64,000 nucleotides of DNA from Bacteroidaceae bacterium (lineage in GTDB: Bacteria > Bacteroidota > Bacteroidia > Bacteroidales > Bacteroidaceae), in contig JAFUVZ010000046.1 in the NCBI GenBank assembly GCA_017471185.1, positions 28,758-92,757 on the forward strand, written 5' to 3'. The position numbers and the translations under genes are program-made. The notes below the pieces were generated by a model. That model did no database searches. It had not been told where the DNA came from and saw only the letters and a program-made list of their open reading frames with translations. Shown one piece after another: positions 35,061 through 43,307 of the stretch (positions within the stretch are counted from its first letter, which is position 1; each line of letters begins with the position of its first letter).

Positions 35061-36242
35061 TTACTCAACACCCATGATTACGACGCGAGTTGTCTCAGCA
35101 TCACCAAACATATTGTCAACACCACCGTTAGAAACGATCTGCAGCTGGTTAGCAGAAACGCCCTCAGCAATCAGAGCATCATAAACAGCCTGTGCACGAG
35201 CATCAGTCAACTTCTGGTTGAAGTTAGCGCTACCAGTACCCTTATCAGCGTAAGCCTGAATCTTATAAGTACCACCTGAAGCCTTTATGCCTTCAGCAAC
35301 CAACTTAACAGATGCCTTAGCATAGTTGTCAAGCTTAGAGCTACCGATCTTGAAGAAGATAGGAGTTCTGTTGAACTTGGTCTCAGTAACGGTCTTAGTC
35401 TCAGTAACAGTGCGGATTTCAGCTGGTTTGTTACGAGCCTCTGCCAGTTCGTTACGCAGACGGTTAATCTCATCGTTCAGAGCTGAGTTGTCAACAACCT
35501 GACCAACCTTCACGAAGTTCTTGCCACCAAATGTATAAGTAACGCCTGCACCTGCATAGATAGCACCAATAGCACTTGCAGTTGACTTAGCACCCAGATA
35601 AGAGTCAGCGATTTCACCGCGAACCTCGATATCAATATCCAGTTCAGGAGATACGTTAAACTTACCCTGCAAACCTACAGAACCGTTGATATGAGCACGG
35701 AGCTTCTCACTCTTGCCACCAGGAACGATGCGAGAATATTGCTTAGTCTGAGCATTTGCACTGTAAACGCCATTAGCTGACTTTGTGAAAGTCAAACCAG
35801 GACCAGCGAATACAGACAGTGAGAACAAACGGTCTGGATTATAGCCCAGGATAGCGTTGGTAAGGTTGTACATACCGTCGATACGAACAACACCCATACC
35901 CTTATGATTAGCCTGCTTGTTCTTTACAAGAATCATGTTGTTACCAGCCTCAGTCATTGTACCTGAAGCATGCTGAGTGTAGTAGTTAGTTCTCCACAGA
36001 CCAACCTGACCGCGGATACCGATAACTGGGTTAAACCACTTACCGAGTGAAACAGTCACGTGTGGAGCGATCTTACCAAACTTACCCTCAGACTTGCCAG
36101 AGTAAGTGGTAGATCCACCAATCGTTGCGCTGATAAAGATATTATCAGAGCCATTACTTGTATATTTCTCTCTGGTCTGAGCTGATGCAGACATTGCGAA
36201 ACCAGCAACAGCCAAAGATAACATTATTAATTTAGCTTTCAT
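35061..36242 (-). CDS. OmpA-family outer-membrane protein
   Basis: A 393-aa protein with a signal peptide (MKAKLIMLSLAVAGFAMSASAQ) and an N-terminal beta-barrel (about 23-235). A short coiled segment (NDEINRLRNELAEARNK) leads to a C-terminal OmpA/MotB peptidoglycan-binding domain (about 280-393: IFFKIGSSKLDNYAK, YADKGTGSANFNQKLTDARA). Major porin/tether of the cell envelope. Own terminator; probably highly expressed. Confidence 0.92.
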   Translation of the reverse strand: MKAKLIMLSLAVAGFAMSASAQTREKYTSNGSDNIFISATIGGSTTYSGKSEGKFGKIAPHVTVSLGKWFNPVIGIRGQVGLWRTNYYTQHASGTMTEAGNNMILVKNKQANHKGMGVVRIDGMYNLTNAILGYNPDRLFSLSVFAGPGLTFTKSANGVYSANAQTKQYSRIVPGGKSEKLRAHINGSVGLQGKFNVSPELDIDIEVRGEIADSYLGAKSTASAIGAIYAGAGVTYTFGGKNFVKVGQVVDNSALNDEINRLRNELAEARNKPAEIRTVTETKTVTETKFNRTPIFFKIGSSKLDNYAKASVKLVAEGIKASGGTYKIQAYADKGTGSANFNQKLTDARAQAVYDALIAEGVSANQLQIVSNGGVDNMFGDAETTRVVIMGVE

Positions 36243-36280
36243 CTTTCTAATTTTAAAATTCTTTTACTATCTCTCATCCC

Positions 36281-37033
36281 TTACTTAAGATAAATCTTAT
36301 AAGCGAGTCCGCCTGAGAACCATTTCATACGCTGCATTTCAAACTGCATATGCAGATGATTGAAAAGCAGATAGGTCGCACCTAAAGCGAAATCCTTTGA
36401 GTCATACTCCGCGATAACAGTTAACGGTTTATGAAATGAAGGACTGTAGGTTACACCTACGGCAGGACCATTCAAATGGTAATCGTCACGATTATTATAA
36501 AGGTAGGCTAAATGAACACCTATCTCTTCCTTACCAACCTGGATATGCTTGGTAGCGGCAATATAGAAACGTCTGAAATATCCATTTCCTGTAACGTTTG
36601 ATATTGTACCTCCACCTGATGTTGTAAAAGGATCCGAAGTCCCTAACACTACACCTGGCATATGTTTCCAGAACTGTCCTTCTTTCAGCAGTCTCAATCT
36701 GAACGAGAAATACCTGTCCTGATTGATAAAGCCCGAATAACCGTAACGCTTCAAACCAAGCGATTCAGCATTGAACAATGTACAGGTATAAGCCACTTCC
36801 AACCAAGGGAAGATCGTTACATTCAAGTAATAGTTATACGTGCCAAAGTTCCATCTAGGCGGCGTTAACGACTTATTCAGAAAGTTACCACCGAGCATCA
36901 CAGTCTTGTCTCTCTGCATCTCACCGGACGGCATGTGAAGCAATCCTGTGACACCGTAGGTCATCTGAGCCGATAGCATAATGGGGAAACTCAACAAAAC
37001 GAGCAAGAAACCGATTTTGCGACGAACACCCAT
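36281..37033 (-). CDS. YjbH-like outer-membrane beta-barrel protein
   Basis: A 250-aa protein with a signal peptide ending at about LSAQ. TYGVTGLLHMPSGEMQRD followed by a glycine-rich strand resembles the start of YjbH (G--GLL--PS-------G). The rest is alternating beta strands (FFSFRLRLL-, GVHLAYLYNN, FALGATYLLFNH) ending GGLAYKIYLK. YjbH proteins in proteobacteria go with exopolysaccharide export. E. coli YjbH is about 700 aa, so this is only a part or a reduced form. Confidence 0.65.
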   Translation of the reverse strand: MGVRRKIGFLLVLLSFPIMLSAQMTYGVTGLLHMPSGEMQRDKTVMLGGNFLNKSLTPPRWNFGTYNYYLNVTIFPWLEVAYTCTLFNAESLGLKRYGYSGFINQDRYFSFRLRLLKEGQFWKHMPGVVLGTSDPFTTSGGGTISNVTGNGYFRRFYIAATKHIQVGKEEIGVHLAYLYNNRDDYHLNGPAVGVTYSPSFHKPLTVIAEYDSKDFALGATYLLFNHLHMQFEMQRMKWFSGGLAYKIYLK

Positions 37034-37083
37034 TATTGTACACTCAATTAGTTAATAATTAACTTACGTATTGACAGTTTCAA

Positions 37084-37971
37084 TTAAACGCCCTGGCTGT
37101 CACCACCACCAACGTTGTCACCATTGTGAGCATCGTGAGGATCGTGAGCATCAACTGGTGCACAAGCTGGAGATGCCTGATACTGATCAACAACATCCAG
37201 ATCCTGCTCTTCATCACCAAGAATGAACTTAGCAGGAACAAGTACAGGAGTGATAATCAGCTTAACAACCTTCATGCCAGCAGGAATTACTACTGGAACT
37301 GAACCTGTGAAAGTAATGTAACCAGCATAAGGATCATTACCCCAGATATATTTAACAAAAGCTACGAGTGCATCCTCGAATGCGCCCTTAGCAGCAGGAA
37401 CAACAGCGCCATAAGGCAAGTCAAGGTCAGAAACACTGAGCATTACAGTCTTATCCTCATCTGAGTCGTTAACGAGAGAAGCCAGAGCAGAAGCAGGAGC
37501 TTCCAGAGCCTTATCATTCACCAGAACTGTAGCAGTAGGATCTGGAACAACCAACTCACCTTCTGGCTCAACAGAACCAGTTGTCATCACCACGTTCATA
37601 GCTTCAGAAACAACACCGGTAGTAGCCTCTACCATTACCAAAGTACGGTTAACCGTAGTGTAACCAGCCTTTGTGAAAGTTACAACACCGTTCAGAGGTG
37701 AAGCCTGAGCACCAGAAGTGAAGAAACCGTTGGCATCAGTAGTAGCGGTAACAGCACCACTGACAGCTACACCCTCAATAGCAGCGCTTGTAGCGGCATC
37801 TGTAACAACACCGTTAACAACATACTTAGCAGCAGGATAAACTACATTTGAACCACCAGGAGTTGTTCCAGGTACATAGATATCACCTGCGTCAGAATCA
37901 GAGCAACTTGTGAAAGCTGCACCAGCAACTAAAACGGCCAAAGCCATCTTCAGACTAAAAAACTTTTTCAT
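37084..37971 (-). CDS. Lipoprotein with carboxypeptidase-regulatory-like domain
   Basis: A 295-aa lipoprotein (AAFTSC lipobox). Residues of about 48-125 form a CarboxypepD_reg/Ig-like fold (VNGVVTDAATSAAIEGVAVSG, TTDANGFFTS, VTFTKAGYTTVNRTL). The C-terminus is rich in His and Asp (HDPHDAHNGD). It lies between the two YjbH-like barrel genes on the same strand. Function unknown; probably an envelope accessory of the barrel proteins. Confidence 0.65.
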   Translation of the reverse strand: MKKFFSLKMALAVLVAGAAFTSCSDSDAGDIYVPGTTPGGSNVVYPAAKYVVNGVVTDAATSAAIEGVAVSGAVTATTDANGFFTSGAQASPLNGVVTFTKAGYTTVNRTLVMVEATTGVVSEAMNVVMTTGSVEPEGELVVPDPTATVLVNDKALEAPASALASLVNDSDEDKTVMLSVSDLDLPYGAVVPAAKGAFEDALVAFVKYIWGNDPYAGYITFTGSVPVVIPAGMKVVKLIITPVLVPAKFILGDEEQDLDVVDQYQASPACAPVDAHDPHDAHNGDNVGGGDSQGV

Positions 37972-37983
37972 TTCTTTAAAATT

Positions 37984-39210
37984 TTAATAATTCAACAATT
38001 CCGATTTTATAAATATTGGGTTAAAACTATTTTCATTTCCAAAATTCCTATCCGCCCTTGGTGCAAACGTCTTACCGTAAGTCCTTTCATTTCCGGCATT
38101 ATACATAATACCAAAGTTCTGCGATGGCAGCACCCGTGGTATATAGCCACGACGCTTATATTTATAAGGTGGCAGGTTTATCGTAAACTGAAAACCGCCA
38201 TTAATCCCGTGGTTACCCGCATGCTGTATCTTTGAAGCGTAAAAACCTATCGCTGCATGTCTGAAGTACCTCACCATCTGGAAGCGTACGCCACGTTCAT
38301 GAAGCAGATACTGCTGCAAGTGAAGGTCAAACTTCACATTGTATTGCGGCCAGTAGAACGAACCACCCAGACTCCAAGTAAGACGTTTCAAGTCTCCCCT
38401 TTTCCATCGCCAGTTCTCAAATCTCGACATACCAGTAAAGGCAATCTCTCCATCCAGCATAAAGCGTGGATCCTTAAACACATACCTTGCCTGCAGGTCA
38501 CCTCCCCAGCGGAAATTATTAAACGTTCCGACTGTTGCCGTCAGGAAGAGGTTCTTAAACCTCAAATCCTGCGAGAGGGTAATGTAGCCTTGCTGCACTT
38601 TGTCATAATCTGGACCATACTCATTCTTTATAGGAACGATTATCTGGCCAGTGAATTTCATGCCATCCCACAAGGAAACCTCAACAGTAGGATTCAACGT
38701 AATCAAGAAAGTGTAAATCTTGAAAACGGTGTAATTCCTAAAATTCAGCTTAGGATAAACCACTATATCAACCTTGTACAAAGAGCGATTTTTCTTTTTT
38801 GCTTTGCTTGCCTCTTTCCAGGAATCACCTAACTCATAGGAAGCTTCCCAGTCAGCCCGCCTAACGTCACTATTATCATCCTCAGTCTTCCACTGATAAA
38901 AAAGCGAATACTGTGGCACATTGTTGTCAAGTACCACAATCCTGCAGTTTCTATCATCCGGCATACCCAACGACTGGATGACATCAACTGCATTCGCCAT
39001 GCCGACACCCTGAAGGCGGTAAGCCGTATTCTCCACCACATAGACCCTTTCGGTATCAGTATCTGTACAGCTGACATTCTCAAAGCCCATTTTTATCAGC
39101 TCATCAACAGCCGCATCAGCATTCTGTGCCCTTCCAACAGCTGGAAGCAAGAGCACAACCAGCATCAGCAAGCAACTGGCTTTCACGCTAACCGATATCT
39201 TATTCGTCAT
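37984..39210 (-). CDS. Outer-membrane beta-barrel protein (YjbH C-part-like)
   Basis: A 408-aa protein starting at the ATG at 39210 (the longer frame starts with GTG), with a signal peptide ending near VGRAQ. An N-terminal alpha/beta segment (VDELIKMGFENVSC, RIVVLDNN) is followed by many strands (FRNYTVFKIYTFLITLN, GDLQARYVFKDPRF) and the end PPYKYKRRGYIPRVLP. The last block resembles the C-terminal domain of YjbH. First gene of a likely three-gene set with the lipoprotein and the 250-aa barrel. Confidence 0.6.
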   Translation of the reverse strand: MTNKISVSVKASCLLMLVVLLLPAVGRAQNADAAVDELIKMGFENVSCTDTDTERVYVVENTAYRLQGVGMANAVDVIQSLGMPDDRNCRIVVLDNNVPQYSLFYQWKTEDDNSDVRRADWEASYELGDSWKEASKAKKKNRSLYKVDIVVYPKLNFRNYTVFKIYTFLITLNPTVEVSLWDGMKFTGQIIVPIKNEYGPDYDKVQQGYITLSQDLRFKNLFLTATVGTFNNFRWGGDLQARYVFKDPRFMLDGEIAFTGMSRFENWRWKRGDLKRLTWSLGGSFYWPQYNVKFDLHLQQYLLHERGVRFQMVRYFRHAAIGFYASKIQHAGNHGINGGFQFTINLPPYKYKRRGYIPRVLPSQNFGIMYNAGNERTYGKTFAPRADRNFGNENSFNPIFIKSELLNY

Positions 39211-39376
39211 GTCAGTACACACAAACTTCACCGCAAATCATCTATTAACTTGCAAAATACCTTGCAAAGGTAGAGACTATTTTAGAAACAACAAAGCTTT
39301 TTAAGAAAAAAAACAAGCCTTTTTTATGTTTTTCTCCCATTTATCCATCTGCATACAGAGCAATTCAGCTATTTAC

Positions 39377-39409
39377 AAAAAAAAGCAGCGAAGCATCAAC
39401 TCCGCTGCT
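39377..39409 (-). terminator. Terminator of the SPOR lipoprotein gene
   Basis: Stem AGCAGCG/CGCTGCT with a 12-nt loop; on the minus strand it is followed by eight T. Confidence 0.85.
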
Positions 39410-39433
39410 ATACCTTATTTATATAAGGAAGAA

Positions 39434-39943
39434 TCAGTTCAAGCGATAGAGCAACCATGCACCCTGAAAATCGGAACGGTTAGGATATTTTGCCTTAAAG
39501 GCATCACGTGCCTGCTGGGCTGCAGCGTAATCAGCAAAAGAAGACACGATGACCCTATACATGTTGTTGTCTGAGTTAAACACTACGATTGAACTATAAC
39601 CTTCGCCATCCAGGAATCTCTTCAGATTGTCTGCATTGGTCTTTACACCGAAACTTCCGCAAACCACACTGTAATCCTGCAAGCCGCTGCCAGAAACGAC
39701 AGAAACTCTTTCCTGACGTGCAGCACCTTGTACAGGTGCGGAAGCAGGAGACGGGTTATTGGTCTGAACAGGAGCGGCAACTACAGGCGTCACATCATTA
39801 GCAGCCGTCTGGCTGACAGGTTGAGTAGTTTCCTGTTGCTTAGCCTTCTCGTAAGCTTTCTTATATGCACTCTCACTGCTCTTGCATGAAGCAAAAGCGA
39901 ATGCTACACAAATTCCTAAACCAAAAACAAGTAACTTCTTCAT
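39434..39943 (-). CDS. SPOR-domain lipoprotein
   Basis: About 169 aa. A lipoprotein signal (AFAFASC) is followed by a low-complexity linker (QQETTQPVSQTAAND). The C-terminal SPOR domain (about 98-169: YSVVCGSFGVKTNADNLKR, YRVIVSSFADYAAAQQARDA) binds denuded septal peptidoglycan in known cases. The start MKKLLVFG (39943) is preferred to an ATG three codons upstream. Confidence 0.85.
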   Translation of the reverse strand: MKKLLVFGLGICVAFAFASCKSSESAYKKAYEKAKQQETTQPVSQTAANDVTPVVAAPVQTNNPSPASAPVQGAARQERVSVVSGSGLQDYSVVCGSFGVKTNADNLKRFLDGEGYSSIVVFNSDNNMYRVIVSSFADYAAAQQARDAFKAKYPNRSDFQGAWLLYRLN

Positions 39944-40056
39944 TTTAATCATTGCATTTAATGTTATATCATAAAACTTTGTGCAAAAATAATAGAAATA
40001 ATCACATCATTCAAAAAAAATATGTGAAAAAAGATTATATGTTTGAATTTGTTTAG

Positions 40057-40064
40057 TATCTTTG
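40057..40064 (+). promoter_or_regulatory. -7 promoter element of the YtxH operon
   Basis: TATCTTTG fits TAnnTTTG and lies 43 bp before the ATG at 40108. The leader then carries AAGGAGG, a strong Shine-Dalgarno, 8 bp before the start. Confidence 0.6.
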
Positions 40065-40107
40065 CTCGGTAAGTATGTTTATAATTAATAAATAAGGAGG
40101 ATTTATC

Positions 40108-40314
40108 ATGAAAGGACTAAATGTTTTAGTAGCGTTTTTATCTGGTGCAGTGATTGGCACAGCCGTAGGTTTGCTGTTTGCTCCTGAAAAGGGAGAGGAC
40201 ACTCGAACGAAGATTGCTGAAATCCTGCGTAAGAAGGGCATCCGCCTGAACAAAGACGAGATGGAGAATCTGATTGACGAGATTGCTGACGTTAAGGAAG
40301 AATTGGCTCAATAA
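40108..40314 (+). CDS. YtxH-domain small membrane protein
   Basis: A 68-aa protein: one hydrophobic segment (LNVLVAFLSGAVIGTAVGLLF) followed by APEKGEDTRTKIAE, the classic YtxH pattern, and an amphipathic tail. YtxH-like proteins are stress-linked in Bacillus. It is preceded by AAGGAGG, unusual for Bacteroidetes, which mostly lack Shine-Dalgarno sites. First gene of a three-gene operon. Confidence 0.88.
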   Translation: MKGLNVLVAFLSGAVIGTAVGLLFAPEKGEDTRTKIAEILRKKGIRLNKDEMENLIDEIADVKEELAQ

Positions 40315-40327
40315 AGTGTTTTGACTC

Positions 40328-40717
40328 ATGTTTGGAGCAGAAAAAGGGATAGAGAACTTACAGCAGCTGTTTGCTGAATCCAAGAAATACCTGGAGCTGC
40401 AGGTGGATTATGCGAAGCTGGAACTGACAGAAAAGCTCACGATATTGCTATCAACCCTGATATTAGTACTAATACTCATCATCTTGGGCATGGTGGCGTT
40501 GTTCTATCTGTCTTTCACATTCGCATACGTACTGGCTCCTTATATTGGAGGTCTGGTAGGTAGTTTCGCACTCATTACCATTTTCCTGTTGGTAATCATG
40601 TCTGTAGTTTATCACTACAGACAAAAGTTGATTGTGGCTCCCATGGTGAAGTTTCTCGCTAACCTGTTCCTAAAAGATGACCAAAGCCAGCAGCCAGAGG
40701 GAGGAGGTGACCTATGA
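40328..40717 (+). CDS. Phage-holin/DUF1469-like membrane protein
   Basis: A 129-aa protein. An N-terminal amphipathic helix (ENLQQLFAESKKYLELQVDYAKLELTEK) precedes two transmembrane helices (about 41-66 and 76-97). This is the layout of the 'phage holin family' (DUF1469/YqjE-like) proteins usually encoded beside YtxH. It is 13 bp after YtxH, and its end overlaps the next gene by 4 bp (ATGA). Not a phage gene by context. Confidence 0.8.
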   Translation: MFGAEKGIENLQQLFAESKKYLELQVDYAKLELTEKLTILLSTLILVLILIILGMVALFYLSFTFAYVLAPYIGGLVGSFALITIFLLVIMSVVYHYRQKLIVAPMVKFLANLFLKDDQSQQPEGGGDL

Positions 40718-40959
40718 GTAATAATCTCAACAACATAACATTAGAGGATATTGCCGTCAGGAAAGCCGCCATTCTTAAACGCATCAACCTGCAGAAAGAA
40801 AAGATTAACGGACTATCGCAAGGCTTCATCACTCCGTTGAAGCCCGTTGCCAAGAAAAGCAACGCTGTAATGGGAGCATTCAACACCAGTATGGCCGTCT
40901 TCGACGGAGTACTGATAGGTTATAAACTGTTGCGTAAGTTCCGTAAGCTCTTCAAATAA
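40714..40959 (+). CDS. Small basic protein, third gene of the YtxH operon
   Basis: An 81-aa protein, MSNNLNNITLEDIAVRKAAI... ending YKLLRKFRKLFK. No signal peptide; a weakly hydrophobic segment at about 50-68. Translationally coupled to the holin-like gene and preceded by GGAGGAGG. This trio corresponds to YtxH-YqjE-YqjK-like sets; the domain itself I do not recognise. Confidence 0.7.
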   Translation: MSNNLNNITLEDIAVRKAAILKRINLQKEKINGLSQGFITPLKPVAKKSNAVMGAFNTSMAVFDGVLIGYKLLRKFRKLFK

Positions 40960-40978
40960 GTGAAAGCTGTCTTTTACT

Positions 40979-41034
40979 CCCTCGTGAGGAATTTATTGGT
41001 CCCTCACGAGGGATTTATTTTCCCCTCATGAGGG
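40979..41034. repeat. 22-bp-period palindrome array (3 units)
   Basis: CCTCGTGAGG, CCCTCACGAGGG and CCCTCATGAGGG are centred at 40984.5, 41006.5 and 41028.5, exactly 22 bp apart, with AT-rich spacers (ATTTATTGGT, ATTTATTTTC). The array lies between two convergent genes and could end transcription in both directions. Confidence 0.88.
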
Positions 41035-41047
41035 ATTATTAAGCAAT

Positions 41048-42016
41048 CTAAGCATAGACTTCCAGCAAGGTAGCTTCATCGTCGGGTTCCAACCTGACAA
41101 CCTGTGTTGTGGCAGCCAGAAGCACGGTCTCTCCGGCCTTCATGGCAGTGACTGTTTCACCATCAATAATTTTACAGGCCCCTTTCGCACAAATAAGAAT
41201 CACGAAAGAATCCAATTCACTATAATCGCAAGTTACTTCTTCAGTCACGTGATAGACTGAAGTTGTGAACTTAGGAGAAGACACCACCTCTACTGGTTCA
41301 TTGTCAACGAGTTCATAAGCAACCTTAGCATCTGTTTCCACATCGTCATAGTCAATAGCATCTACAGCCTGCGAGATATGCAAGGGACGGGTATGCCCGT
41401 CTTTATCCTTACGGTTATAGTCAAAGATACGATAGGTAAGGTCTGATGTTTCCTGTATTTCCGCAACCATGGTTCCCTTGCCAAGACTATGCACCCTGCC
41501 AGCAGGAATATAATAGACATCACCCTCCTGAACCTCATAAGACTGCAAGACATCTGCAAAAGAACCGTCATTCACTTTCTCCTTATATTGTTTCGGTGTA
41601 ATTCTTTTTGAGAACCCTGCTATCAGGCGGGCATCTTTATCCGCATGAAGAACGTACCACATCTCGGTCTTGCCCAGGCTATTATGCCGTTTCATTGCCA
41701 AGTTGTCATCGGGATGCACCTGAATAGAAAGATCTTCATGAGCATCAATAAATTTCACGAGTAATGGAAACTTGCCTCCAAAGCGAGCATAGATATCAGT
41801 GCCTACCAGTTCGTCTTTAAGCTGTCTGATAAGGCGTGACAAAGTATAGCCTTTATACTCGCCGTTTGCCACAACGGATTCCGCTCCTTCAACAGCGGAT
41901 ATCTCCCAGCTTTCTCCCACAGAAGGCATTCCTTTATGGATTTGCTTCAGCTCGTTTATCTTATCACCTCCCCATATCGTCTGCTTCAGTATGGGCTTAA
42001 ATTTCAAAGGATACAT
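41048..42016 (-). CDS. manA: Mannose-6-phosphate isomerase, class I
   Basis: A 322-aa cupin-fold zinc enzyme. Metal residues are in SIQVHPDD (about 98-105) and EMWYVL; the second His is in PAGRVHSLGKGT (about 178-189), followed by EIQETSDLTYRIFDY. The length is that of the short Bacillus-type ManA. Links mannose-6-P and fructose-6-P for glycolysis and GDP-mannose synthesis. Divergent from the galactose operon. Confidence 0.95.
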   Translation of the reverse strand: MYPLKFKPILKQTIWGGDKINELKQIHKGMPSVGESWEISAVEGAESVVANGEYKGYTLSRLIRQLKDELVGTDIYARFGGKFPLLVKFIDAHEDLSIQVHPDDNLAMKRHNSLGKTEMWYVLHADKDARLIAGFSKRITPKQYKEKVNDGSFADVLQSYEVQEGDVYYIPAGRVHSLGKGTMVAEIQETSDLTYRIFDYNRKDKDGHTRPLHISQAVDAIDYDDVETDAKVAYELVDNEPVEVVSSPKFTTSVYHVTEEVTCDYSELDSFVILICAKGACKIIDGETVTAMKAGETVLLAATTQVVRLEPDDEATLLEVYA

Positions 42017-42151
42017 AGACTAATATATGATTATTGTTTTTCGGGTGCAAAGATAGCTATCTTATCCAAACGAGCGAAAAAAAAGGCGAATAATATTTGT
42101 TAGAATAAAAGAAAATGGTTTTATTTGCATATTATTTAAATTAGGCGCATT

Positions 42152-43264
42152 ATGACAAGCGTACCATATCATGAAGACAACAAGTCAGGATTGAAGCGTG
42201 AAGACTTCATATCCAGCGTACAGGGTAGAAAAACAGACCTGTACATTCTCAAGAATCCCCTCGGTATGGAGGTGGCTGTGACCAACTACGGGTGCGCAGT
42301 CCTCTCCATCATGGTTCCTGATAAAAACGGTGATTATGCCAATGTAGTCCAAAGCCACGACAGCATTGAACATGTCATCAACAGCCCAGAACCTTTTCTC
42401 GGTACTACCATAGGCCGTTACGGCAACCGCATTGCCAAAGGCAAGTTCATATTGAGCGGAATAGAACATCAGCTGACTCCTACCAACAGGGCATGTACGC
42501 TACACGGTGGTCCCGCCGGATTTCACGCCAAAGTGTGGGATGTTCTGTCAGCGGACGAATCAACTATACACTTCAGATATGTGTCAGAAGATGGAGAAGA
42601 GGGATTTCCTGGCAGACTCACCATCTTGATGTCATATCATGTAAATGAAGATTATAACGCTTTTGAAATATCATATTGCGCCACAACAGATAAGGAAACG
42701 GCGCTGAATCTCACAAATCATGGTTTCTTCAATTTGGCAGGAGTAGGCAATCCCACGCCTTCCATCCTGGATCACATCGTGACCATCAATGCAGACCATT
42801 ACCTGCCAATTGACGAGGATTCCATCCCAACGGGAGAGATTCTGAAAGTAGAAGGCACTCCAATGGATTTCCGCACGCCCCATACAGTAGGAGAACGTAT
42901 TAATGAGCCATTCTGGCAGTTGAAGAACGGAACAGGCTATGACCATTGCTATGTACTGAATAAAAAAGAGGTTGGTGAATTGTCAATAGCAGCCACCTGC
43001 ATAGAACCCGTAAGTGGCAGGGCTATGACTGTGGAGACCACAGAGCCTGGCGTTCAACTTTATACAGGCAACTGGCTCAATGGCTTTACTGGAGCACATG
43101 GAGCCACCTTCCCCGCTCGCAGCGCCATCTGCTTTGAGGCGCAACATTTCCCAGACTCTCCCAATAGACCTTACTTCCCTTCAACGATTTTGAAGCCAGG
43201 TGAAGAATACAGGCAACTGACGGTTTATGGTTTCAGCGTTGTGCAGGAAGACACTCAACAATAA
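42152..43264 (+). CDS. galM: Aldose 1-epimerase (mutarotase)
   Basis: A 370-aa protein with no signal peptide. Signatures are TIGRYGNRIAKGKF, TLHGGPAGFHAKVW (general acid His), LTNHGFFNLAG (second His), and the catalytic Glu region ICFEAQHFPDSPNRP. Interconverts alpha- and beta-galactose before GalK. First gene of galM-MFS-galK. Confidence 0.95.
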   Translation: MTSVPYHEDNKSGLKREDFISSVQGRKTDLYILKNPLGMEVAVTNYGCAVLSIMVPDKNGDYANVVQSHDSIEHVINSPEPFLGTTIGRYGNRIAKGKFILSGIEHQLTPTNRACTLHGGPAGFHAKVWDVLSADESTIHFRYVSEDGEEGFPGRLTILMSYHVNEDYNAFEISYCATTDKETALNLTNHGFFNLAGVGNPTPSILDHIVTINADHYLPIDEDSIPTGEILKVEGTPMDFRTPHTVGERINEPFWQLKNGTGYDHCYVLNKKEVGELSIAATCIEPVSGRAMTVETTEPGVQLYTGNWLNGFTGAHGATFPARSAICFEAQHFPDSPNRPYFPSTILKPGEEYRQLTVYGFSVVQEDTQQ

Positions 43265-43307
43265 GGATATAAATTAACAATATTAATAACTTAAAATTAA
43301 AAAAATT

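Noticed and set aside
40328-40717. Prophage holin
   Set aside because: Holin-like membrane layout only; no phage gene nearby, and the YtxH neighbour points to the DUF1469/YqjE-like stress operon.
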